DNA of 42,202 nucleotides from an uncultured Granulosicoccaceae bacterium (GCA_937998875.1 CALLBO010000071.1:72087-114288), one strand, 5' to 3'; counted from the first letter of the stretch, positions 15,575 through 24,857 are shown. The notes: a model not told the origin generated them from the letters alone. Program-made: numbers and translations.

Positions 15575-16534
15575 ATGAAGATACTCATTGCAGACAGTTT
15601 CCCTGCAGCTCATCAGGAAAAGCTGATAGCTGGCGGACACGATCTTACCTTTGATGCGGCACTTGAAGGCGATGCGCTAACCGCAGCAATCGATGATCAT
15701 GAAGTCCTCATCGTTCGAAGCACCAAAGTCCCGGCGGCCACCCTGGAAGCTGCCAGCAAATTAAGATTGGTGATCCGCGCCGGTGCGGGTACCAACACCA
15801 TCGATAAGCAATCGGCCGCCGAGAACGATATCAGGGTTTGCAATGTTCCCGGTGCCAACGCCATTGCGGTCGCCGAGCTGGTGCTGGGGATGATGATCTC
15901 GCTGGACCGCAATATTCCAGACAACGTCTCGGATTTAAACAATGGCGTGTGGAATAAAAAGAAGTACTCCGTTGCACGCGGATTGTATGGTCAGTCTGTC
16001 GGCATTCTCGGCCTCGGGTCGATAGGCTTTGCCGTCGCTGAACGCGCTCGTGCGTTTGGGATGCAGGTTTTCGCGATTAGCAAGTCTGATCGCTCTGATG
16101 CTTCCGAACAGAGAATTTCACAGGCAGGTATTCAGCAACTTAGTTCTATGGATGAACTTCTTGGTCATTGCGACATTATTACGCTGCATATGCCTGCCAC
16201 ATCAGAGACTACGGGCATGGTCGATGAAGAGTTCCTCGGCAAAATGAAAGAAGGTGCAATGCTGATTAATACCTCGCGTGGTGAGCTGGTAGATGAACCG
16301 GCCCTGTTAAAAGCTATCGATAACAAGGGCCTGAGGGTCGCGCTGGATGTGTACAATAACGAACCGGGTGCTGGCGACAGCAGCTTTTCCTCTGAGATCG
16401 CAACTCACCCCGGCGTCTGCAGCACACACCACATCGGTGCCTCGACCACCCAGGCACAAACAGCCGTTTCAGATGGCGTGCTCGACGTCATTGCAGCGTA
16501 TCAGAACGGCGACCCTATAAATTGTGTTAACTAG
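15575..16534 (+). CDS. serA: D-3-phosphoglycerate dehydrogenase-like hydroxyacid dehydrogenase
   Basis: NAD-dependent D-2-hydroxyacid dehydrogenase, most likely the first enzyme of serine synthesis given serC next door. It is 319 residues from ATG 15575; the upstream in-frame GTG at 15563 overlaps the ribosome site and is rejected. The NAD motif G-L-G-S-I-G lies mid-protein. The catalytic regions are R-A-G-A-G-T-N-T-I-D, N-T-S-R-G-E-L-V-D-E and C-S-T-H-H-I-G-A-S-T. It is a short form with no C-terminal ACT domain, so feedback inhibition by serine through ACT is absent. A gap of 81 bp separates it from serC. Confidence 0.82.
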   Translation: MKILIADSFPAAHQEKLIAGGHDLTFDAALEGDALTAAIDDHEVLIVRSTKVPAATLEAASKLRLVIRAGAGTNTIDKQSAAENDIRVCNVPGANAIAVAELVLGMMISLDRNIPDNVSDLNNGVWNKKKYSVARGLYGQSVGILGLGSIGFAVAERARAFGMQVFAISKSDRSDASEQRISQAGIQQLSSMDELLGHCDIITLHMPATSETTGMVDEEFLGKMKEGAMLINTSRGELVDEPALLKAIDNKGLRVALDVYNNEPGAGDSSFSSEIATHPGVCSTHHIGASTTQAQTAVSDGVLDVIAAYQNGDPINCVN

Positions 16535-16615
16535 GAAGCGCTTGAATTAGAATCCGGACCCTTACTCTCAACTTCTATTCAACTCTTACTTCAGAGCACA
16601 TTCAGGGCATATTCA

Positions 16616-17704
16616 ATGACTAAACGTCTACACAATTTCAGCGCAGGTCCCTGCACGCTTCCGCTGGAAGTTCTGGAAGAGGCGCAAGCCGAATTCGTCG
16701 ATTATCAGGGCGCTGGCATGTCCCTGATTGAGATGAGTCATCGTGGTAAACACTTTGACGATGTTGCCAATGAAGCCATGGCCATGTCGATGGAGGTGTT
16801 TCAGGTACCTGACGACTTCGCAGTCCTGTTTCTGCAAGGCGGGGCGCTGCTGCAGTTTTCAATGGTGCCAATGAACCTTTTATCAAACGGTAAAAAAGGT
16901 GCGTACGTTAATTCCGGAACCTGGGCCAAAGGTGCGATCACCGATGCCAAAGAATACGGCGAGGTCTACACCGCATGGGATGGCGCAGACAACAACTACA
17001 CCCGTATGCCGGGCACTGACGAAATCAAGTTGCAGGACAACACCCGCTATCTGCACATCACCACCAACGAGACCATTGGCGGCATTCGTTATGCAAACTG
17101 GCCGGAAGTCGATGTACCCATGGTCGCGGATATGTCTTCAGAGTATATGGCGCGACCTTTGCCGTGGGACAGGTTCGACATCGTCTACGGCGGTGCACAG
17201 AAAAATCTGGGTCCGGCAGGGATGGCAATCGTGTTTATCCGAAAATCCATACTGGAAGGCTGCAACCAGAACATGGGTCGCTACCTGAGATACGATATCC
17301 AGGAATCGAAGGGTTCCATGTTTAATACGCCACCGGTATTTCCAATCTACATGTACGGCAAAGTACTCAAGTGGATGAAAGCGCAAGGTGGTCTTTCAGC
17401 AATTGAAAAAATGGCTGCCGAAAAGGCAAGCCTGGTATATGACGCGATCGATGGCAGTGATGGCTACTACAACTGCCCGGTAGAGGAAGCCAGCCGCTCG
17501 CATATGAATGTGGTCTTCCGATTGCCGACAGAAGATCTTGAAAAGAAATTTTTAACAGATGCAGGTTCTGCGGGACTGCTGAACCTAAAAGGACACCGAA
17601 GTGTGGGTGGCTGCCGCGCAAGTATCTATAACGCGCTACCTAAACACAGTGTCGAGACGCTGACTGAATTCATGGCAGAGTTCAGAGGCAGCAATCAGGC
17701 CTGA
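16616..17704 (+). CDS. serC: SerC, phosphoserine aminotransferase
   Basis: PLP-dependent conversion of 3-phosphohydroxypyruvate to phosphoserine, also used in pyridoxal-phosphate synthesis. 362 residues, typical. It starts M-T-K-R-L-H-N-F-S-A-G-P-C-T-L-P and contains the Schiff-base lysine in G-A-Q-K-N-L-G-P-A-G. The C-terminal H-R-S-V-G-G-C-R-A-S-I-Y-N-A region is that of the SerC family. It follows the serA-like gene and precedes the DUF1015 gene by 12 bp, the usual serine-branch neighbourhood. Confidence 0.96.
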   Translation: MTKRLHNFSAGPCTLPLEVLEEAQAEFVDYQGAGMSLIEMSHRGKHFDDVANEAMAMSMEVFQVPDDFAVLFLQGGALLQFSMVPMNLLSNGKKGAYVNSGTWAKGAITDAKEYGEVYTAWDGADNNYTRMPGTDEIKLQDNTRYLHITTNETIGGIRYANWPEVDVPMVADMSSEYMARPLPWDRFDIVYGGAQKNLGPAGMAIVFIRKSILEGCNQNMGRYLRYDIQESKGSMFNTPPVFPIYMYGKVLKWMKAQGGLSAIEKMAAEKASLVYDAIDGSDGYYNCPVEEASRSHMNVVFRLPTEDLEKKFLTDAGSAGLLNLKGHRSVGGCRASIYNALPKHSVETLTEFMAEFRGSNQA

Positions 17705-17716
17705 CTGCGGTGAGCT

Positions 17717-18958
17717 ATGCCAACAATAAAGCCGTTTGACGGTTATTTGATTAAAACGGATCGGGCGACCAGCGTTGTGTCGCCCGCTTATGATTCAGTT
17801 TCAGCTGAAGAACGAAGACGCTTCGCCGATGAAAATCCTGAAAATTTTATCAATACCATGCGACTTCAGGAAGACTACCCTGAAGATTCGCAGCCAACAC
17901 AGGAACAGCTCTTAAGCGATAATAAAGAGCAACTGCAAAAACTGTTACATAACGGCTCGTTCAGACCACTGGATCAATCATCCATGTTTGTTTATCAGCT
18001 TGGCACGGGCGATCACATTCAGACCGGTCTGGTCTGCGAAGTTTCCGTTGAAGAATATGAATGTGGTGCACTTCGAAAACATGAAAACACTCGCGTATCC
18101 AAAGAAGACTTGTTAGCGCGCTATCAGGAAGTGGTCGGCGCTTCATCGAGCCCGATCTGTCTTACCTACCCGCAGAATACTGATATTGATACTACTATCG
18201 CACAGGTAATCACCAAACCGGCTGACGTAGACTTTACTACTGCAGATGGAGAGTCGCAGAGAGTCTGGGCTATCACTGACACTGCTGAGCTTGTGCACTT
18301 GCAACAGCTATTCTCAAACATCGAAGCCACCTATCTGACTGACGGACACCACCGCGCTGCCTCAGGTTGCCGCTACGCGGAGATCATGCGCGCCAAAAGC
18401 GGCAGCAACAACGGTGACGAACCATTCAATCAGCTGCTAATCGCTCTGTTCCCGGACAACCAACTCAACCTGCTGCCGTTTCACCGTTGTGTACGCGATC
18501 GCAACGGCCTGTCCGCGGATCAGATTGAAGCCGCACTGCAACAGCACTTTGAAGTTGAACGCCTGGATAGTGCTAACGAGTGTATTCCAAAAAGGCACGG
18601 TGAATTCGGCATGCTGGTTGAAGATACATGGTATCGGCTAGCGGTGCGTCAGGAGTGCATCGACGCCAATGACCCGGTTGCCTCACTTGACGTATCTATT
18701 CTGCAGGATCTGATACTCGATCCCATCCTTGGTGTTAGAGACATGCGCGATGACCCACGGTTAGGATATATTGCAGGTGTTGCCGGAATAGACGGCATCA
18801 GGGAAGCCGCAACTAACGGCTGGGAAGTGGTGTTTGTCTGCTACGCCACCTCGATTCAGCAGCTCATGGCAGTTGCTGATGCCAATGCACTGATGCCACC
18901 TAAGTCGACTTACTTCGACCCCAAACCGCGCTCAGGCATTTTCGTGCGGCTAAAATAG
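17717..18958 (+). CDS. DUF1015 family protein next to serA-serC
   Basis: 413-residue soluble protein of unknown biochemical function. Family hallmarks: the N-terminal I-K-P-F-D-G-Y-L and V-V-S-P-A-Y-D-S-V-S segment, a conserved R-K-H-E-N-T region, L-T-D-G-H-H-R-A-A-S, and L-L-P-F-H-R. DUF1015 genes commonly sit beside serA and serC, and no serB (phosphoserine phosphatase) is present here. A link to phosphoserine metabolism is therefore a reasonable inference but not shown by the sequence. Its end is convergent with the permease at 19016, across 57 bp without a clear terminator. Confidence 0.85.
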   Translation: MPTIKPFDGYLIKTDRATSVVSPAYDSVSAEERRRFADENPENFINTMRLQEDYPEDSQPTQEQLLSDNKEQLQKLLHNGSFRPLDQSSMFVYQLGTGDHIQTGLVCEVSVEEYECGALRKHENTRVSKEDLLARYQEVVGASSSPICLTYPQNTDIDTTIAQVITKPADVDFTTADGESQRVWAITDTAELVHLQQLFSNIEATYLTDGHHRAASGCRYAEIMRAKSGSNNGDEPFNQLLIALFPDNQLNLLPFHRCVRDRNGLSADQIEAALQQHFEVERLDSANECIPKRHGEFGMLVEDTWYRLAVRQECIDANDPVASLDVSILQDLILDPILGVRDMRDDPRLGYIAGVAGIDGIREAATNGWEVVFVCYATSIQQLMAVADANALMPPKSTYFDPKPRSGIFVRLK

Positions 18959-19015
18959 CAGCTCTACCTAACTACTATATGGCCAATTACTGCATGGCAA
19001 ATACTGCATAGCCAG

Positions 19016-19765
19016 CTACCGCATATAGTTGGGCTTAAGTTTGAACGCCGCACCTGTATCAAGGTGTGCACACAGCCTTTTGTAGATAAGTCCGGAAATA
19101 TAAAAAATGGCCATAGAAATAACCAGGAAATACAAGCCTGCAACAGAGAAATGCAGGAAAACATTGTAGTCACGTTCGAACAACTCTCCCGCCTTGTTCA
19201 TTAAGTCCTTTTGCTCGTTGATCACAGGCAGCGTGAAGTACACCAGTGCAGTGGCATGAAAAAGAAACACGACTTCATTAGTGTAAGCGGGCCATGCGAG
19301 CCGCAGAGCGTTCGGCCAGGTCACCGCCTTAAAAGTCTGCCAGCGATTCATACCGAACGCCTGGGCGGCTTCCATTTCACCTTTAGGCAGCGATCGCAAA
19401 GCGCCATAGAATATTTCTGCAGCATAGGCACTGGTATTGAGTATTAAAACCAACGGTCCGATGAACAACGGATGCATCACAATATGATCGATGCCCATTG
19501 GCTTCCAATGGCTTAAATTAAACGCCAGCATGATCGAATAAAACATAAAAAACTGGATAAATAGCGGCGACCCTCGAAAGGCATAGATGTACACACGCGC
19601 AACACGAGATACCAGACCGTTGCCACTGTTCTTCATTACCGCAAGCAAAACAGCCAACGGAAACCCGATGGGGATAGAGGCCAGCGCAAAATAAATATTA
19701 AACGTTGCAGGCTTTGCGAGCGTGATGATGTCCTGGACTATCGGATTGTTGAGTAGCCAGTCCAC
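19016..19765 (-). CDS. Polar amino-acid/opine ABC transporter permease (HisM-like)
   Basis: Inner-membrane permease, 249 residues from a GTG start that directly abuts the stop of the companion permease. It has about five hydrophobic helices. The cytoplasmic coupling loop reads G-A-L-R-S-L-P-K-G-E-M-E-A-A-Q-A-F-G-M, the EAA motif of the HisM/OccM family. It is the last gene of the amine-oxidising operon. No ATP-binding subunit follows within the window, so the ATPase must be encoded elsewhere. Confidence 0.88.
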   Translation of the reverse strand: MDWLLNNPIVQDIITLAKPATFNIYFALASIPIGFPLAVLLAVMKNSGNGLVSRVARVYIYAFRGSPLFIQFFMFYSIMLAFNLSHWKPMGIDHIVMHPLFIGPLVLILNTSAYAAEIFYGALRSLPKGEMEAAQAFGMNRWQTFKAVTWPNALRLAWPAYTNEVVFLFHATALVYFTLPVINEQKDLMNKAGELFERDYNVFLHFSVAGLYFLVISMAIFYISGLIYKRLCAHLDTGAAFKLKPNYMR

Positions 19766-20608
19766 TCAATCTGCTCCGTGCAAAGCCATACCGCGACCCG
19801 CTTTGCGCTGCAACCACTCAAATATGCGCTCGGAAATGATGGTTAGCAGTATGTAGAACAAAAACAGTACAAAGTAGTACTTCCAGCGCCAGTCCGGGTG
19901 CACCATTCCGGCGCGGGCAAAGTAGTTAGGTGCTCCCAGTCTGTCAGCCCATTGCACAATATCGGCTATCTGTAGCAATGACAGAAAGCTGGTGGCCTTG
20001 AGCAACAACATCCATACGTTGGACAAACCCGGTAAAGCATAAACCCACATTTGCCTGACTTGAAAGTTCCAGAAGATCTGCCGGTTGCTAAAGCCAAATG
20101 CCCGTGCAGACTCCAGCTGCCCTTTTGGAACGGAGTTCATTGCTCCATGTACGACATTGGCAGCAAAGGCACCGTAGACGAGACCCAATGACACACAGGC
20201 CATGATCAGGTATTCGGTAGTCGAGAGATACCACTGGGCCGCATCACAAGGTGGCCAGGCTGAGCCTGCCAACTCTTCAGCAGAGCACAGACCGCGAGAC
20301 ATCACAAACTCTACCAGTTGCTCAAACGCCAAAGGAAAGAACAAGATAAACAAAACATCGGGTATGCCGCGCACCATGGTGGTGTAGGCCAGGCCCAGCC
20401 ACCTTAGCGGCGCAAACCCGGACCGCCTTGCCGCAGCCCCGAGAACGCCGCACAATACAGCTATCATAGCCCCAAAGACAGCGGCTATCAGAGTAAACCG
20501 CACACTCGCATACCAGGCGAGGTGTTTACCATTGGTGAAGTATTGAAACCAGGTTCCTGCCTCTTCAGAGACATTCTGAGAGACCCAGTTCGCGAGAGTT
20601 TCAAGCAT
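19766..20608 (-). CDS. Polar amino-acid/opine ABC transporter permease (HisQ-like)
   Basis: 280-residue permease paired with the HisM-like one. Its coupling motif is G-A-M-N-S-V-P-K-G-Q-L-E-S-A-R-A-F-G-F. An insertion of about 35 residues between two helices (S-R-G-L-C-S-A-E-E-L-A-G-S-A-W-P-P-C-D-A) makes it longer than HisQ and adds a cysteine pair on the periplasmic side. The ribosome site at ATG 20608 is weak. It lies downstream of the binding-protein terminator. Confidence 0.87.
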   Translation of the reverse strand: MLETLANWVSQNVSEEAGTWFQYFTNGKHLAWYASVRFTLIAAVFGAMIAVLCGVLGAAARRSGFAPLRWLGLAYTTMVRGIPDVLFILFFPLAFEQLVEFVMSRGLCSAEELAGSAWPPCDAAQWYLSTTEYLIMACVSLGLVYGAFAANVVHGAMNSVPKGQLESARAFGFSNRQIFWNFQVRQMWVYALPGLSNVWMLLLKATSFLSLLQIADIVQWADRLGAPNYFARAGMVHPDWRWKYYFVLFLFYILLTIISERIFEWLQRKAGRGMALHGAD

Positions 20609-20932
20609 CTACAGATACTATCATCGACGATGATTCATAGCAGCTCTCTATCTGACTTGTGTTTCCGTCAGGCAGCCTGAGTCGGGTCAGCTGTAGGAGC
20701 TATCCGGGTTGTTAAAGTGCTGGCAGCACCGCCAGTAACTTTTTAATGTGTTGTACCCGTTGTGAGCTGAAAATCGATTCAGCAGGGTTGCTTTCAAGCT
20801 CCTCACTGACTCTCGATTAACGCTTCGGTAACCATCGACGCAGATTTTCGGAAGCTACTATCTAAGCACCAAAAAAAAAGCCGGTGAGCGATGCTCCCCG
20901 GCTTTTAAAATCAAACTTCACTGCTTTCGAAA
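20609..20932. other. Spacer between binding protein and permeases
   Basis: 324 bp containing the intrinsic terminator at 20871-20906 near its right end. The remaining 260 bp show no gene and no clear promoter or repeat. The spacing suggests that permeases are made by read-through from the binding-protein transcript. Confidence 0.5.
20871..20906 (-). terminator. Intrinsic terminator after the solute-binding protein gene
   Basis: On the minus strand, AAAAGCCGGGGAGC, loop ATC, GCTCACCGGCTTTT with one mismatch, ending in a run of nine T. It lies 26 bp after the binding-protein stop and before the permeases. Partial termination there would explain excess binding protein relative to permease, as in many ABC operons. 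Confidence 0.85.
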
Positions 20933-21682
20933 TTACTCGGCGTAGAAAGGACCAGTCTCGAAAAACTCCATGATCAGTTTATCGACAGTACCGTCTGCTT
21001 TCAGCGCTTCAAGTGCAGTATCCATTTTCTTGGCAAGCTCGGCATCACCTTTTCTCATACCCATTGCAACACCACCACCGATTGAAACTTCAGGACCAAC
21101 GAATCCTATCGCACCATTACTACCTTCGACGACTGCCGAAAGAAAAGTGTCATCAGCCAGAAGTACATCAATGTTGCCAGCCATAAGATCTGCAACCGAT
21201 TGATCAGGGGTTTCATAAGTGAGAATGTCGTTACCGTCACTCATGTTTTCTTCAATGTAGGCGGCTTGAATGGTTGCGCCTTGTGCACCGATCTTAAGAC
21301 CTTGCGGGTTTTCCCAATCGATTTCAGCATCAGGTGAACCTGCAAATTTTGAAGGATCCGGTGGGTAGTATTCGGCACTGAAGTCAATTGTTTCCATACG
21401 CTCGTCAGTAACTGACATACCGGCCATGATCACGTCATAGTTACCAGCTTGCAAATTCGGGATAATTGAATCCCACTCATTAACTACAAACTCGCATTCG
21501 AGTTCTGCACGCTCGCAGAGTTCGTTGCCAAGCTCAATTTCAAATCCGGCCAGCTTGCCGTTGTCATCAAGAAAGTTCCACGGGGCATAAGCGCCTTCAG
21601 TACCAATTCTGACATCAGCAGCGAAACTTGTACCTGCGCCAAGCATTGCACCAAGTGCCACACCTGTAATCAATTTGTTCAT
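20933..21682 (-). CDS. Family 3 periplasmic solute-binding protein (basic amino acid/opine type)
   Basis: 249-residue ligand-binding protein of the ArgT/HisJ/OccT family. ATG 21682 is chosen, not an open extension to 21766, because GGAGA precedes it and it opens a signal peptide (M-N-K-L-I-T-G-V-A...S-F-A-A). The mature protein shows Y-A-P-W-N-F, G-F-E-I-E-L-G-N, W-D-S-I-I-P-N-L-Q-A-G-N-Y-D-V-I-M-A-G-M-S and D-V-L-L-A-D. The usual ligand-arginine motif is present as T-D-E-R. The ligand cannot be read from the sequence. The neighbouring oxidase genes suggest an opine or other secondary amine. Confidence 0.88.
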   Translation of the reverse strand: MNKLITGVALGAMLGAGTSFAADVRIGTEGAYAPWNFLDDNGKLAGFEIELGNELCERAELECEFVVNEWDSIIPNLQAGNYDVIMAGMSVTDERMETIDFSAEYYPPDPSKFAGSPDAEIDWENPQGLKIGAQGATIQAAYIEENMSDGNDILTYETPDQSVADLMAGNIDVLLADDTFLSAVVEGSNGAIGFVGPEVSIGGGVAMGMRKGDAELAKKMDTALEALKADGTVDKLIMEFFETGPFYAE

Positions 21683-21970
21683 CAAATATTCTCCGAAAAA
21701 TACGTGTGTGCTGCGCAACCGCTCAGGCCCCGCATCAACCCAAAATAATACGCTAGTGACCCCCAAAAGTCGCTCTTTTCATAACCCGTATCAGCACGGA
21801 AAATCCTGAAGAACGACGGTTTTTAAAGACCTGCTCCACACTTTGGTAAGACTTACAATAACTCGGACAGGGAATCCCGACGATTAAGTCCAATTTGAAA
21901 TTGAGTGTGCTCCACACCAGCAATTAAGTCATTGCCGCCTATGGAATAGTTTTTAGGTTTGACATAGTTT

Positions 21971-23383
21971 TCAGCTTGGGTCGAGTGATGCGATTGTACC
22001 GAGTGATATTGGCCGTACCGGTGAGCGCGCTCTGAAGTGCCCTACTTCTGAGCGCTCGCAACCAGTCAGACCTGAAACTATTGCCTCGACCGTCGGGCCA
22101 CACATACGCCCCTGACAAGCCCCCATACCGCAGCGAGTAAATGACTTAACCTGATTGGGACCACGACAACCCTGTTCTACCGCGGTAGTGACCTGATCTG
22201 CAGTAACACTTTCACAACGACACACAATAGTGTTGCCGGATGGGTGCAACAGTTCGTCAGGCACCCGGTATCGTGATTCCAGAAACGGTCTTATTGCTTT
22301 ATCACGTCTGCTTCTAACCCTGGGCTCTGCAGCGAGCCTGTCTCTTTCTGATGTGACAACAACACCCGCCCGATAAAGGATATCGATACTTGCAAGCTCA
22401 GCGTTATATTCTGCCGAGTAAGCGCCACTGATACCTGCACCATCGCCACAGACGTAAAGCCCTTCAACACTACTTGCACCCCATTTATCAAGCGACGGCT
22501 GCCAACACTGGGCACTTTCACTCCAGTCACTTTCAGCTCCGGCGGCGCGTAGCAGCTGAATCTCCGGGATAACTCCATGGTGACTCAACAGCAGCTCTGT
22601 TTCTATGTGTGTAATTTTACTGTCGCTGGTAAACTCAATGCGTTTTAGCATCGAATCACCAAATGCATTCAACGCCGTTACGTTTTTATAATTCGGAACA
22701 CCCGACCTGCTGACGGTTTTAAGCAGACCTACCCCATCTTTCAGGTATTTTTTCGCTCTAAGGGCACCAGGAAGATACTTCAACGAACGTATCAAACCTC
22801 TGGTCGATGCTGTATCCAAAATTGCCGCAGGCAACAAACCGGATGTAATTATTTGTGCTGCATACAGATACAGCAACGGGCCTGATCCATATAACACCGG
22901 TGATGTCTGTGGCAGCGCACCGGCACTCTTCAACATTATCTGCGCAGCACCTACTCCCATCACACCCGGTAACTCCCAGCCGGCAAATACCACCGGCCTC
23001 TCCTGAGCACCGGTTGCGATTACGACATATCGGGCAGATGTCTGGTGGACCGTGTTATTGAGCCGCACTGCTATACAAGAGAGACTCTCCAGATTCCATA
23101 CAAGACTTTGTGGGAAGTAGCTTGCATTGCAAGCTACAAAGCGATCAACAAGCTTTCTGCCATGTGACGCGGTTATTCGACTGTATGGATCATTGCCCAG
23201 CACCGTCGACAACACATTACCAGCCGACTGTACGTTACGGTAGATCTGCCCACCTGGTTCCGCCTGTTCGTCGAAGACCGCAACTTTTAAATCATATTCA
23301 CTGAGCATGATGGCCGCAGTCATACCGGCAGGGCCTGCACCGATGACTACAACATCGTAGTGTGAATCGATTTCAACGGGCAT
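21971..23383 (-). CDS. FAD/BFD-type NAD(P)-disulfide-fold subunit of an amine dehydrogenase (HcnB/OoxA-like)
   Basis: 470-residue flavoprotein subunit. The N-terminal FAD motif is V-V-V-I-G-A-G-P-A-G-M-T-A-A. A second nucleotide site (A-T-G-A-Q-E-R-P, then V-Y-V-C-G-D-G-A-G-I-S-G-A) follows. The C-terminus has a BFD-like iron-sulfur domain with C-R-C-E-S-V-T, then F-T-R-C-G-M-G-A-C-Q-G-R-M-C-G. Length and order match HcnB of hydrogen cyanide synthase and the alpha subunits of opine and D-hydroxyproline oxidases. It starts at ATG 23383 after AGGGGTG, 15 bp after the ferredoxin-like gene. The 21683-21970 spacer downstream holds only short dyads (such as CAATTT-G-AAATTG at 21891) and may contain the binding-protein promoter. 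Confidence 0.85.
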   Translation of the reverse strand: MPVEIDSHYDVVVIGAGPAGMTAAIMLSEYDLKVAVFDEQAEPGGQIYRNVQSAGNVLSTVLGNDPYSRITASHGRKLVDRFVACNASYFPQSLVWNLESLSCIAVRLNNTVHQTSARYVVIATGAQERPVVFAGWELPGVMGVGAAQIMLKSAGALPQTSPVLYGSGPLLYLYAAQIITSGLLPAAILDTASTRGLIRSLKYLPGALRAKKYLKDGVGLLKTVSRSGVPNYKNVTALNAFGDSMLKRIEFTSDSKITHIETELLLSHHGVIPEIQLLRAAGAESDWSESAQCWQPSLDKWGASSVEGLYVCGDGAGISGAYSAEYNAELASIDILYRAGVVVTSERDRLAAEPRVRSRRDKAIRPFLESRYRVPDELLHPSGNTIVCRCESVTADQVTTAVEQGCRGPNQVKSFTRCGMGACQGRMCGPTVEAIVSGLTGCERSEVGHFRARSPVRPISLGTIASLDPS

Positions 23384-23398
23384 CCGTAGACACCCCTA

Positions 23399-23689
23399 TC
23401 ACTTAAACTCACCATCATGAAGCAGAGCCCTGTCTATACGCATACCAGACTGCACCACCGTCTGACAGGCAAACTGCCCCGGCTTACCGTCAATTGTTAC
23501 AAGACATTCCGCACAAACACCCATCAAACAATAGGGAGCACGAGGACTTTGATCAACTTTCGAGTGGCGCAACGGTATCGCATCTAAAAGCAACAAGGCA
23601 GCAGCAACACTCACACCTTCTGGAACTGAACTGCACTGCTCGTCAACAAAAATCTCTACCTTTTCATTATCACATACGGTTTTAAACAT
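23399..23689 (-). CDS. Small [2Fe-2S] ferredoxin-like subunit (HcnA-like)
   Basis: 96-residue electron-transfer subunit. The cluster motif Y-C-L-M-G-V-C-A-E-C-L-V, with a later cysteine in F-A-C-Q-T, is the HcnA/LhpE pattern. ATG 23689 (M-F-K-T-V-C) overlaps the 3' end of the upstream DAO-type gene by 8 bp, indicating coupling; an in-frame start at 23716 would overlap by 35 bp and is less likely. It links the two flavoprotein subunits. Confidence 0.85.
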   Translation of the reverse strand: MFKTVCDNEKVEIFVDEQCSSVPEGVSVAAALLLLDAIPLRHSKVDQSPRAPYCLMGVCAECLVTIDGKPGQFACQTVVQSGMRIDRALLHDGEFK

Positions 23690-24857
23690 CACTAAACCTG
23701 CCTGCGGAAAACTCATTGATTATTCCCTGCACATTATCGAGCTCTTCATCCGCTATCCACCGGCTTAGCACAGTGGCATGTTGAGCCGCCAGAGTGACTC
23801 CGCTATGACAATTTACGGTATATGCGTTTGGCCATTTTTCTGACCGTTCATAAATCGGTAAGCCGTCGGGAGTAAGCACCCGCAAAGCTGCCCAGGATCG
23901 AATAACGTTTGCGCCGCTAAGGTGGGGGAATATTTTCAACAGCCGTCGGGAGATCATTGCCAGAACCTGCAAAGACGTCGAATCATCGTAACCGATATCT
24001 GCATGTGAATCACCGATCTGCAGCGTGCCTTCATCTGTCTGTCGAATGTGAATGGAGGGTATTTTTAAAAACGGCTCAACCCGCTCGGTAATCAGTAACT
24101 GACCTTGATTTGGCCTCAACGGTACCGACATACCGACTTTTTTTGCAAGTTCTGTATTCGCAAGTCCACCGGCCAAAACCAGCTTTTCACAAACAAACCG
24201 ATTGTTTTTGGTTTTAACCGTAAACCCGCCAGCCTGCGCCTCAATGTTAATCACAGATTGATTCGGCAGATACTCGCAACCGAGGATCTGCATACTTATG
24301 TGCAGCGCTTTTAATAGCTTCAGCGGATTAACGTGCCCGTCCTGTTCTGAATACGAAGCCCCAAATACTGCTTCAGAAACCTGCGGTACGAGCGCGCGTA
24401 TCTCTTTGTTATCGAGCAGCTGAAATTCAAACAAACCTTCGGTATATTCGTGTACCTGTTGCATCTTCACCGCCTGAGCATGGAACTCCGCTTCTGTCAG
24501 GCAGTAGTCAATTCCCCCGGTCTGTTGCAACTGCACATCGACCCCGGTGGTATCGAGGAGTTCCGCTGCAAAGTCGGGCCAGGCCTTCGCTGCAGTTCCA
24601 GTCCATTGAGCGTAAGGCGCTGAGTTAACGCCTTTACCCTGCACCCAGACGAGACCAAAGTTGCCTCGCGAGGAGCGAAAGTCTGTGTCGTCTCCGTCGA
24701 GCACCGTTACTTTGCGCGATACGCGCGCAAGGCCAGAAGCTATGGAAGCACCCACCAATCCACCGCCAACCACAATAGTGTCTGCAGAGCTAGTGAATGG
24801 GTGTTGTTTGATAACTTGCATTCCCGGTAAATCAATAAAGTCAGTGTACCAATACAT
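23682..24857 (-). CDS. DAO-family FAD oxidoreductase, catalytic subunit (HcnC/OoxB-like)
   Basis: 391-residue flavoenzyme of the D-amino-acid-oxidase/glycine-oxidase type that oxidises the C-N bond of the substrate. The FAD motif is T-I-V-V-G-G-G-L-V-G-A-S-I-A-S-G-L. A C-terminal G-V-T-L-A-A region contacts the flavin. It is the first gene of a minus-strand operon with HcnA-like, HcnB-like, binding protein and permeases. ATG 24857 and an internal ATG at residue 13 are both possible, with weak ribosome sites. The substrate could be an opine, hydroxyproline, glycine or another N-substituted amino acid; the transporter favours a polar amino-acid derivative. Confidence 0.83.
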   Translation of the reverse strand: MYWYTDFIDLPGMQVIKQHPFTSSADTIVVGGGLVGASIASGLARVSRKVTVLDGDDTDFRSSRGNFGLVWVQGKGVNSAPYAQWTGTAAKAWPDFAAELLDTTGVDVQLQQTGGIDYCLTEAEFHAQAVKMQQVHEYTEGLFEFQLLDNKEIRALVPQVSEAVFGASYSEQDGHVNPLKLLKALHISMQILGCEYLPNQSVINIEAQAGGFTVKTKNNRFVCEKLVLAGGLANTELAKKVGMSVPLRPNQGQLLITERVEPFLKIPSIHIRQTDEGTLQIGDSHADIGYDDSTSLQVLAMISRRLLKIFPHLSGANVIRSWAALRVLTPDGLPIYERSEKWPNAYTVNCHSGVTLAAQHATVLSRWIADEELDNVQGIINEFSAGRFSDV

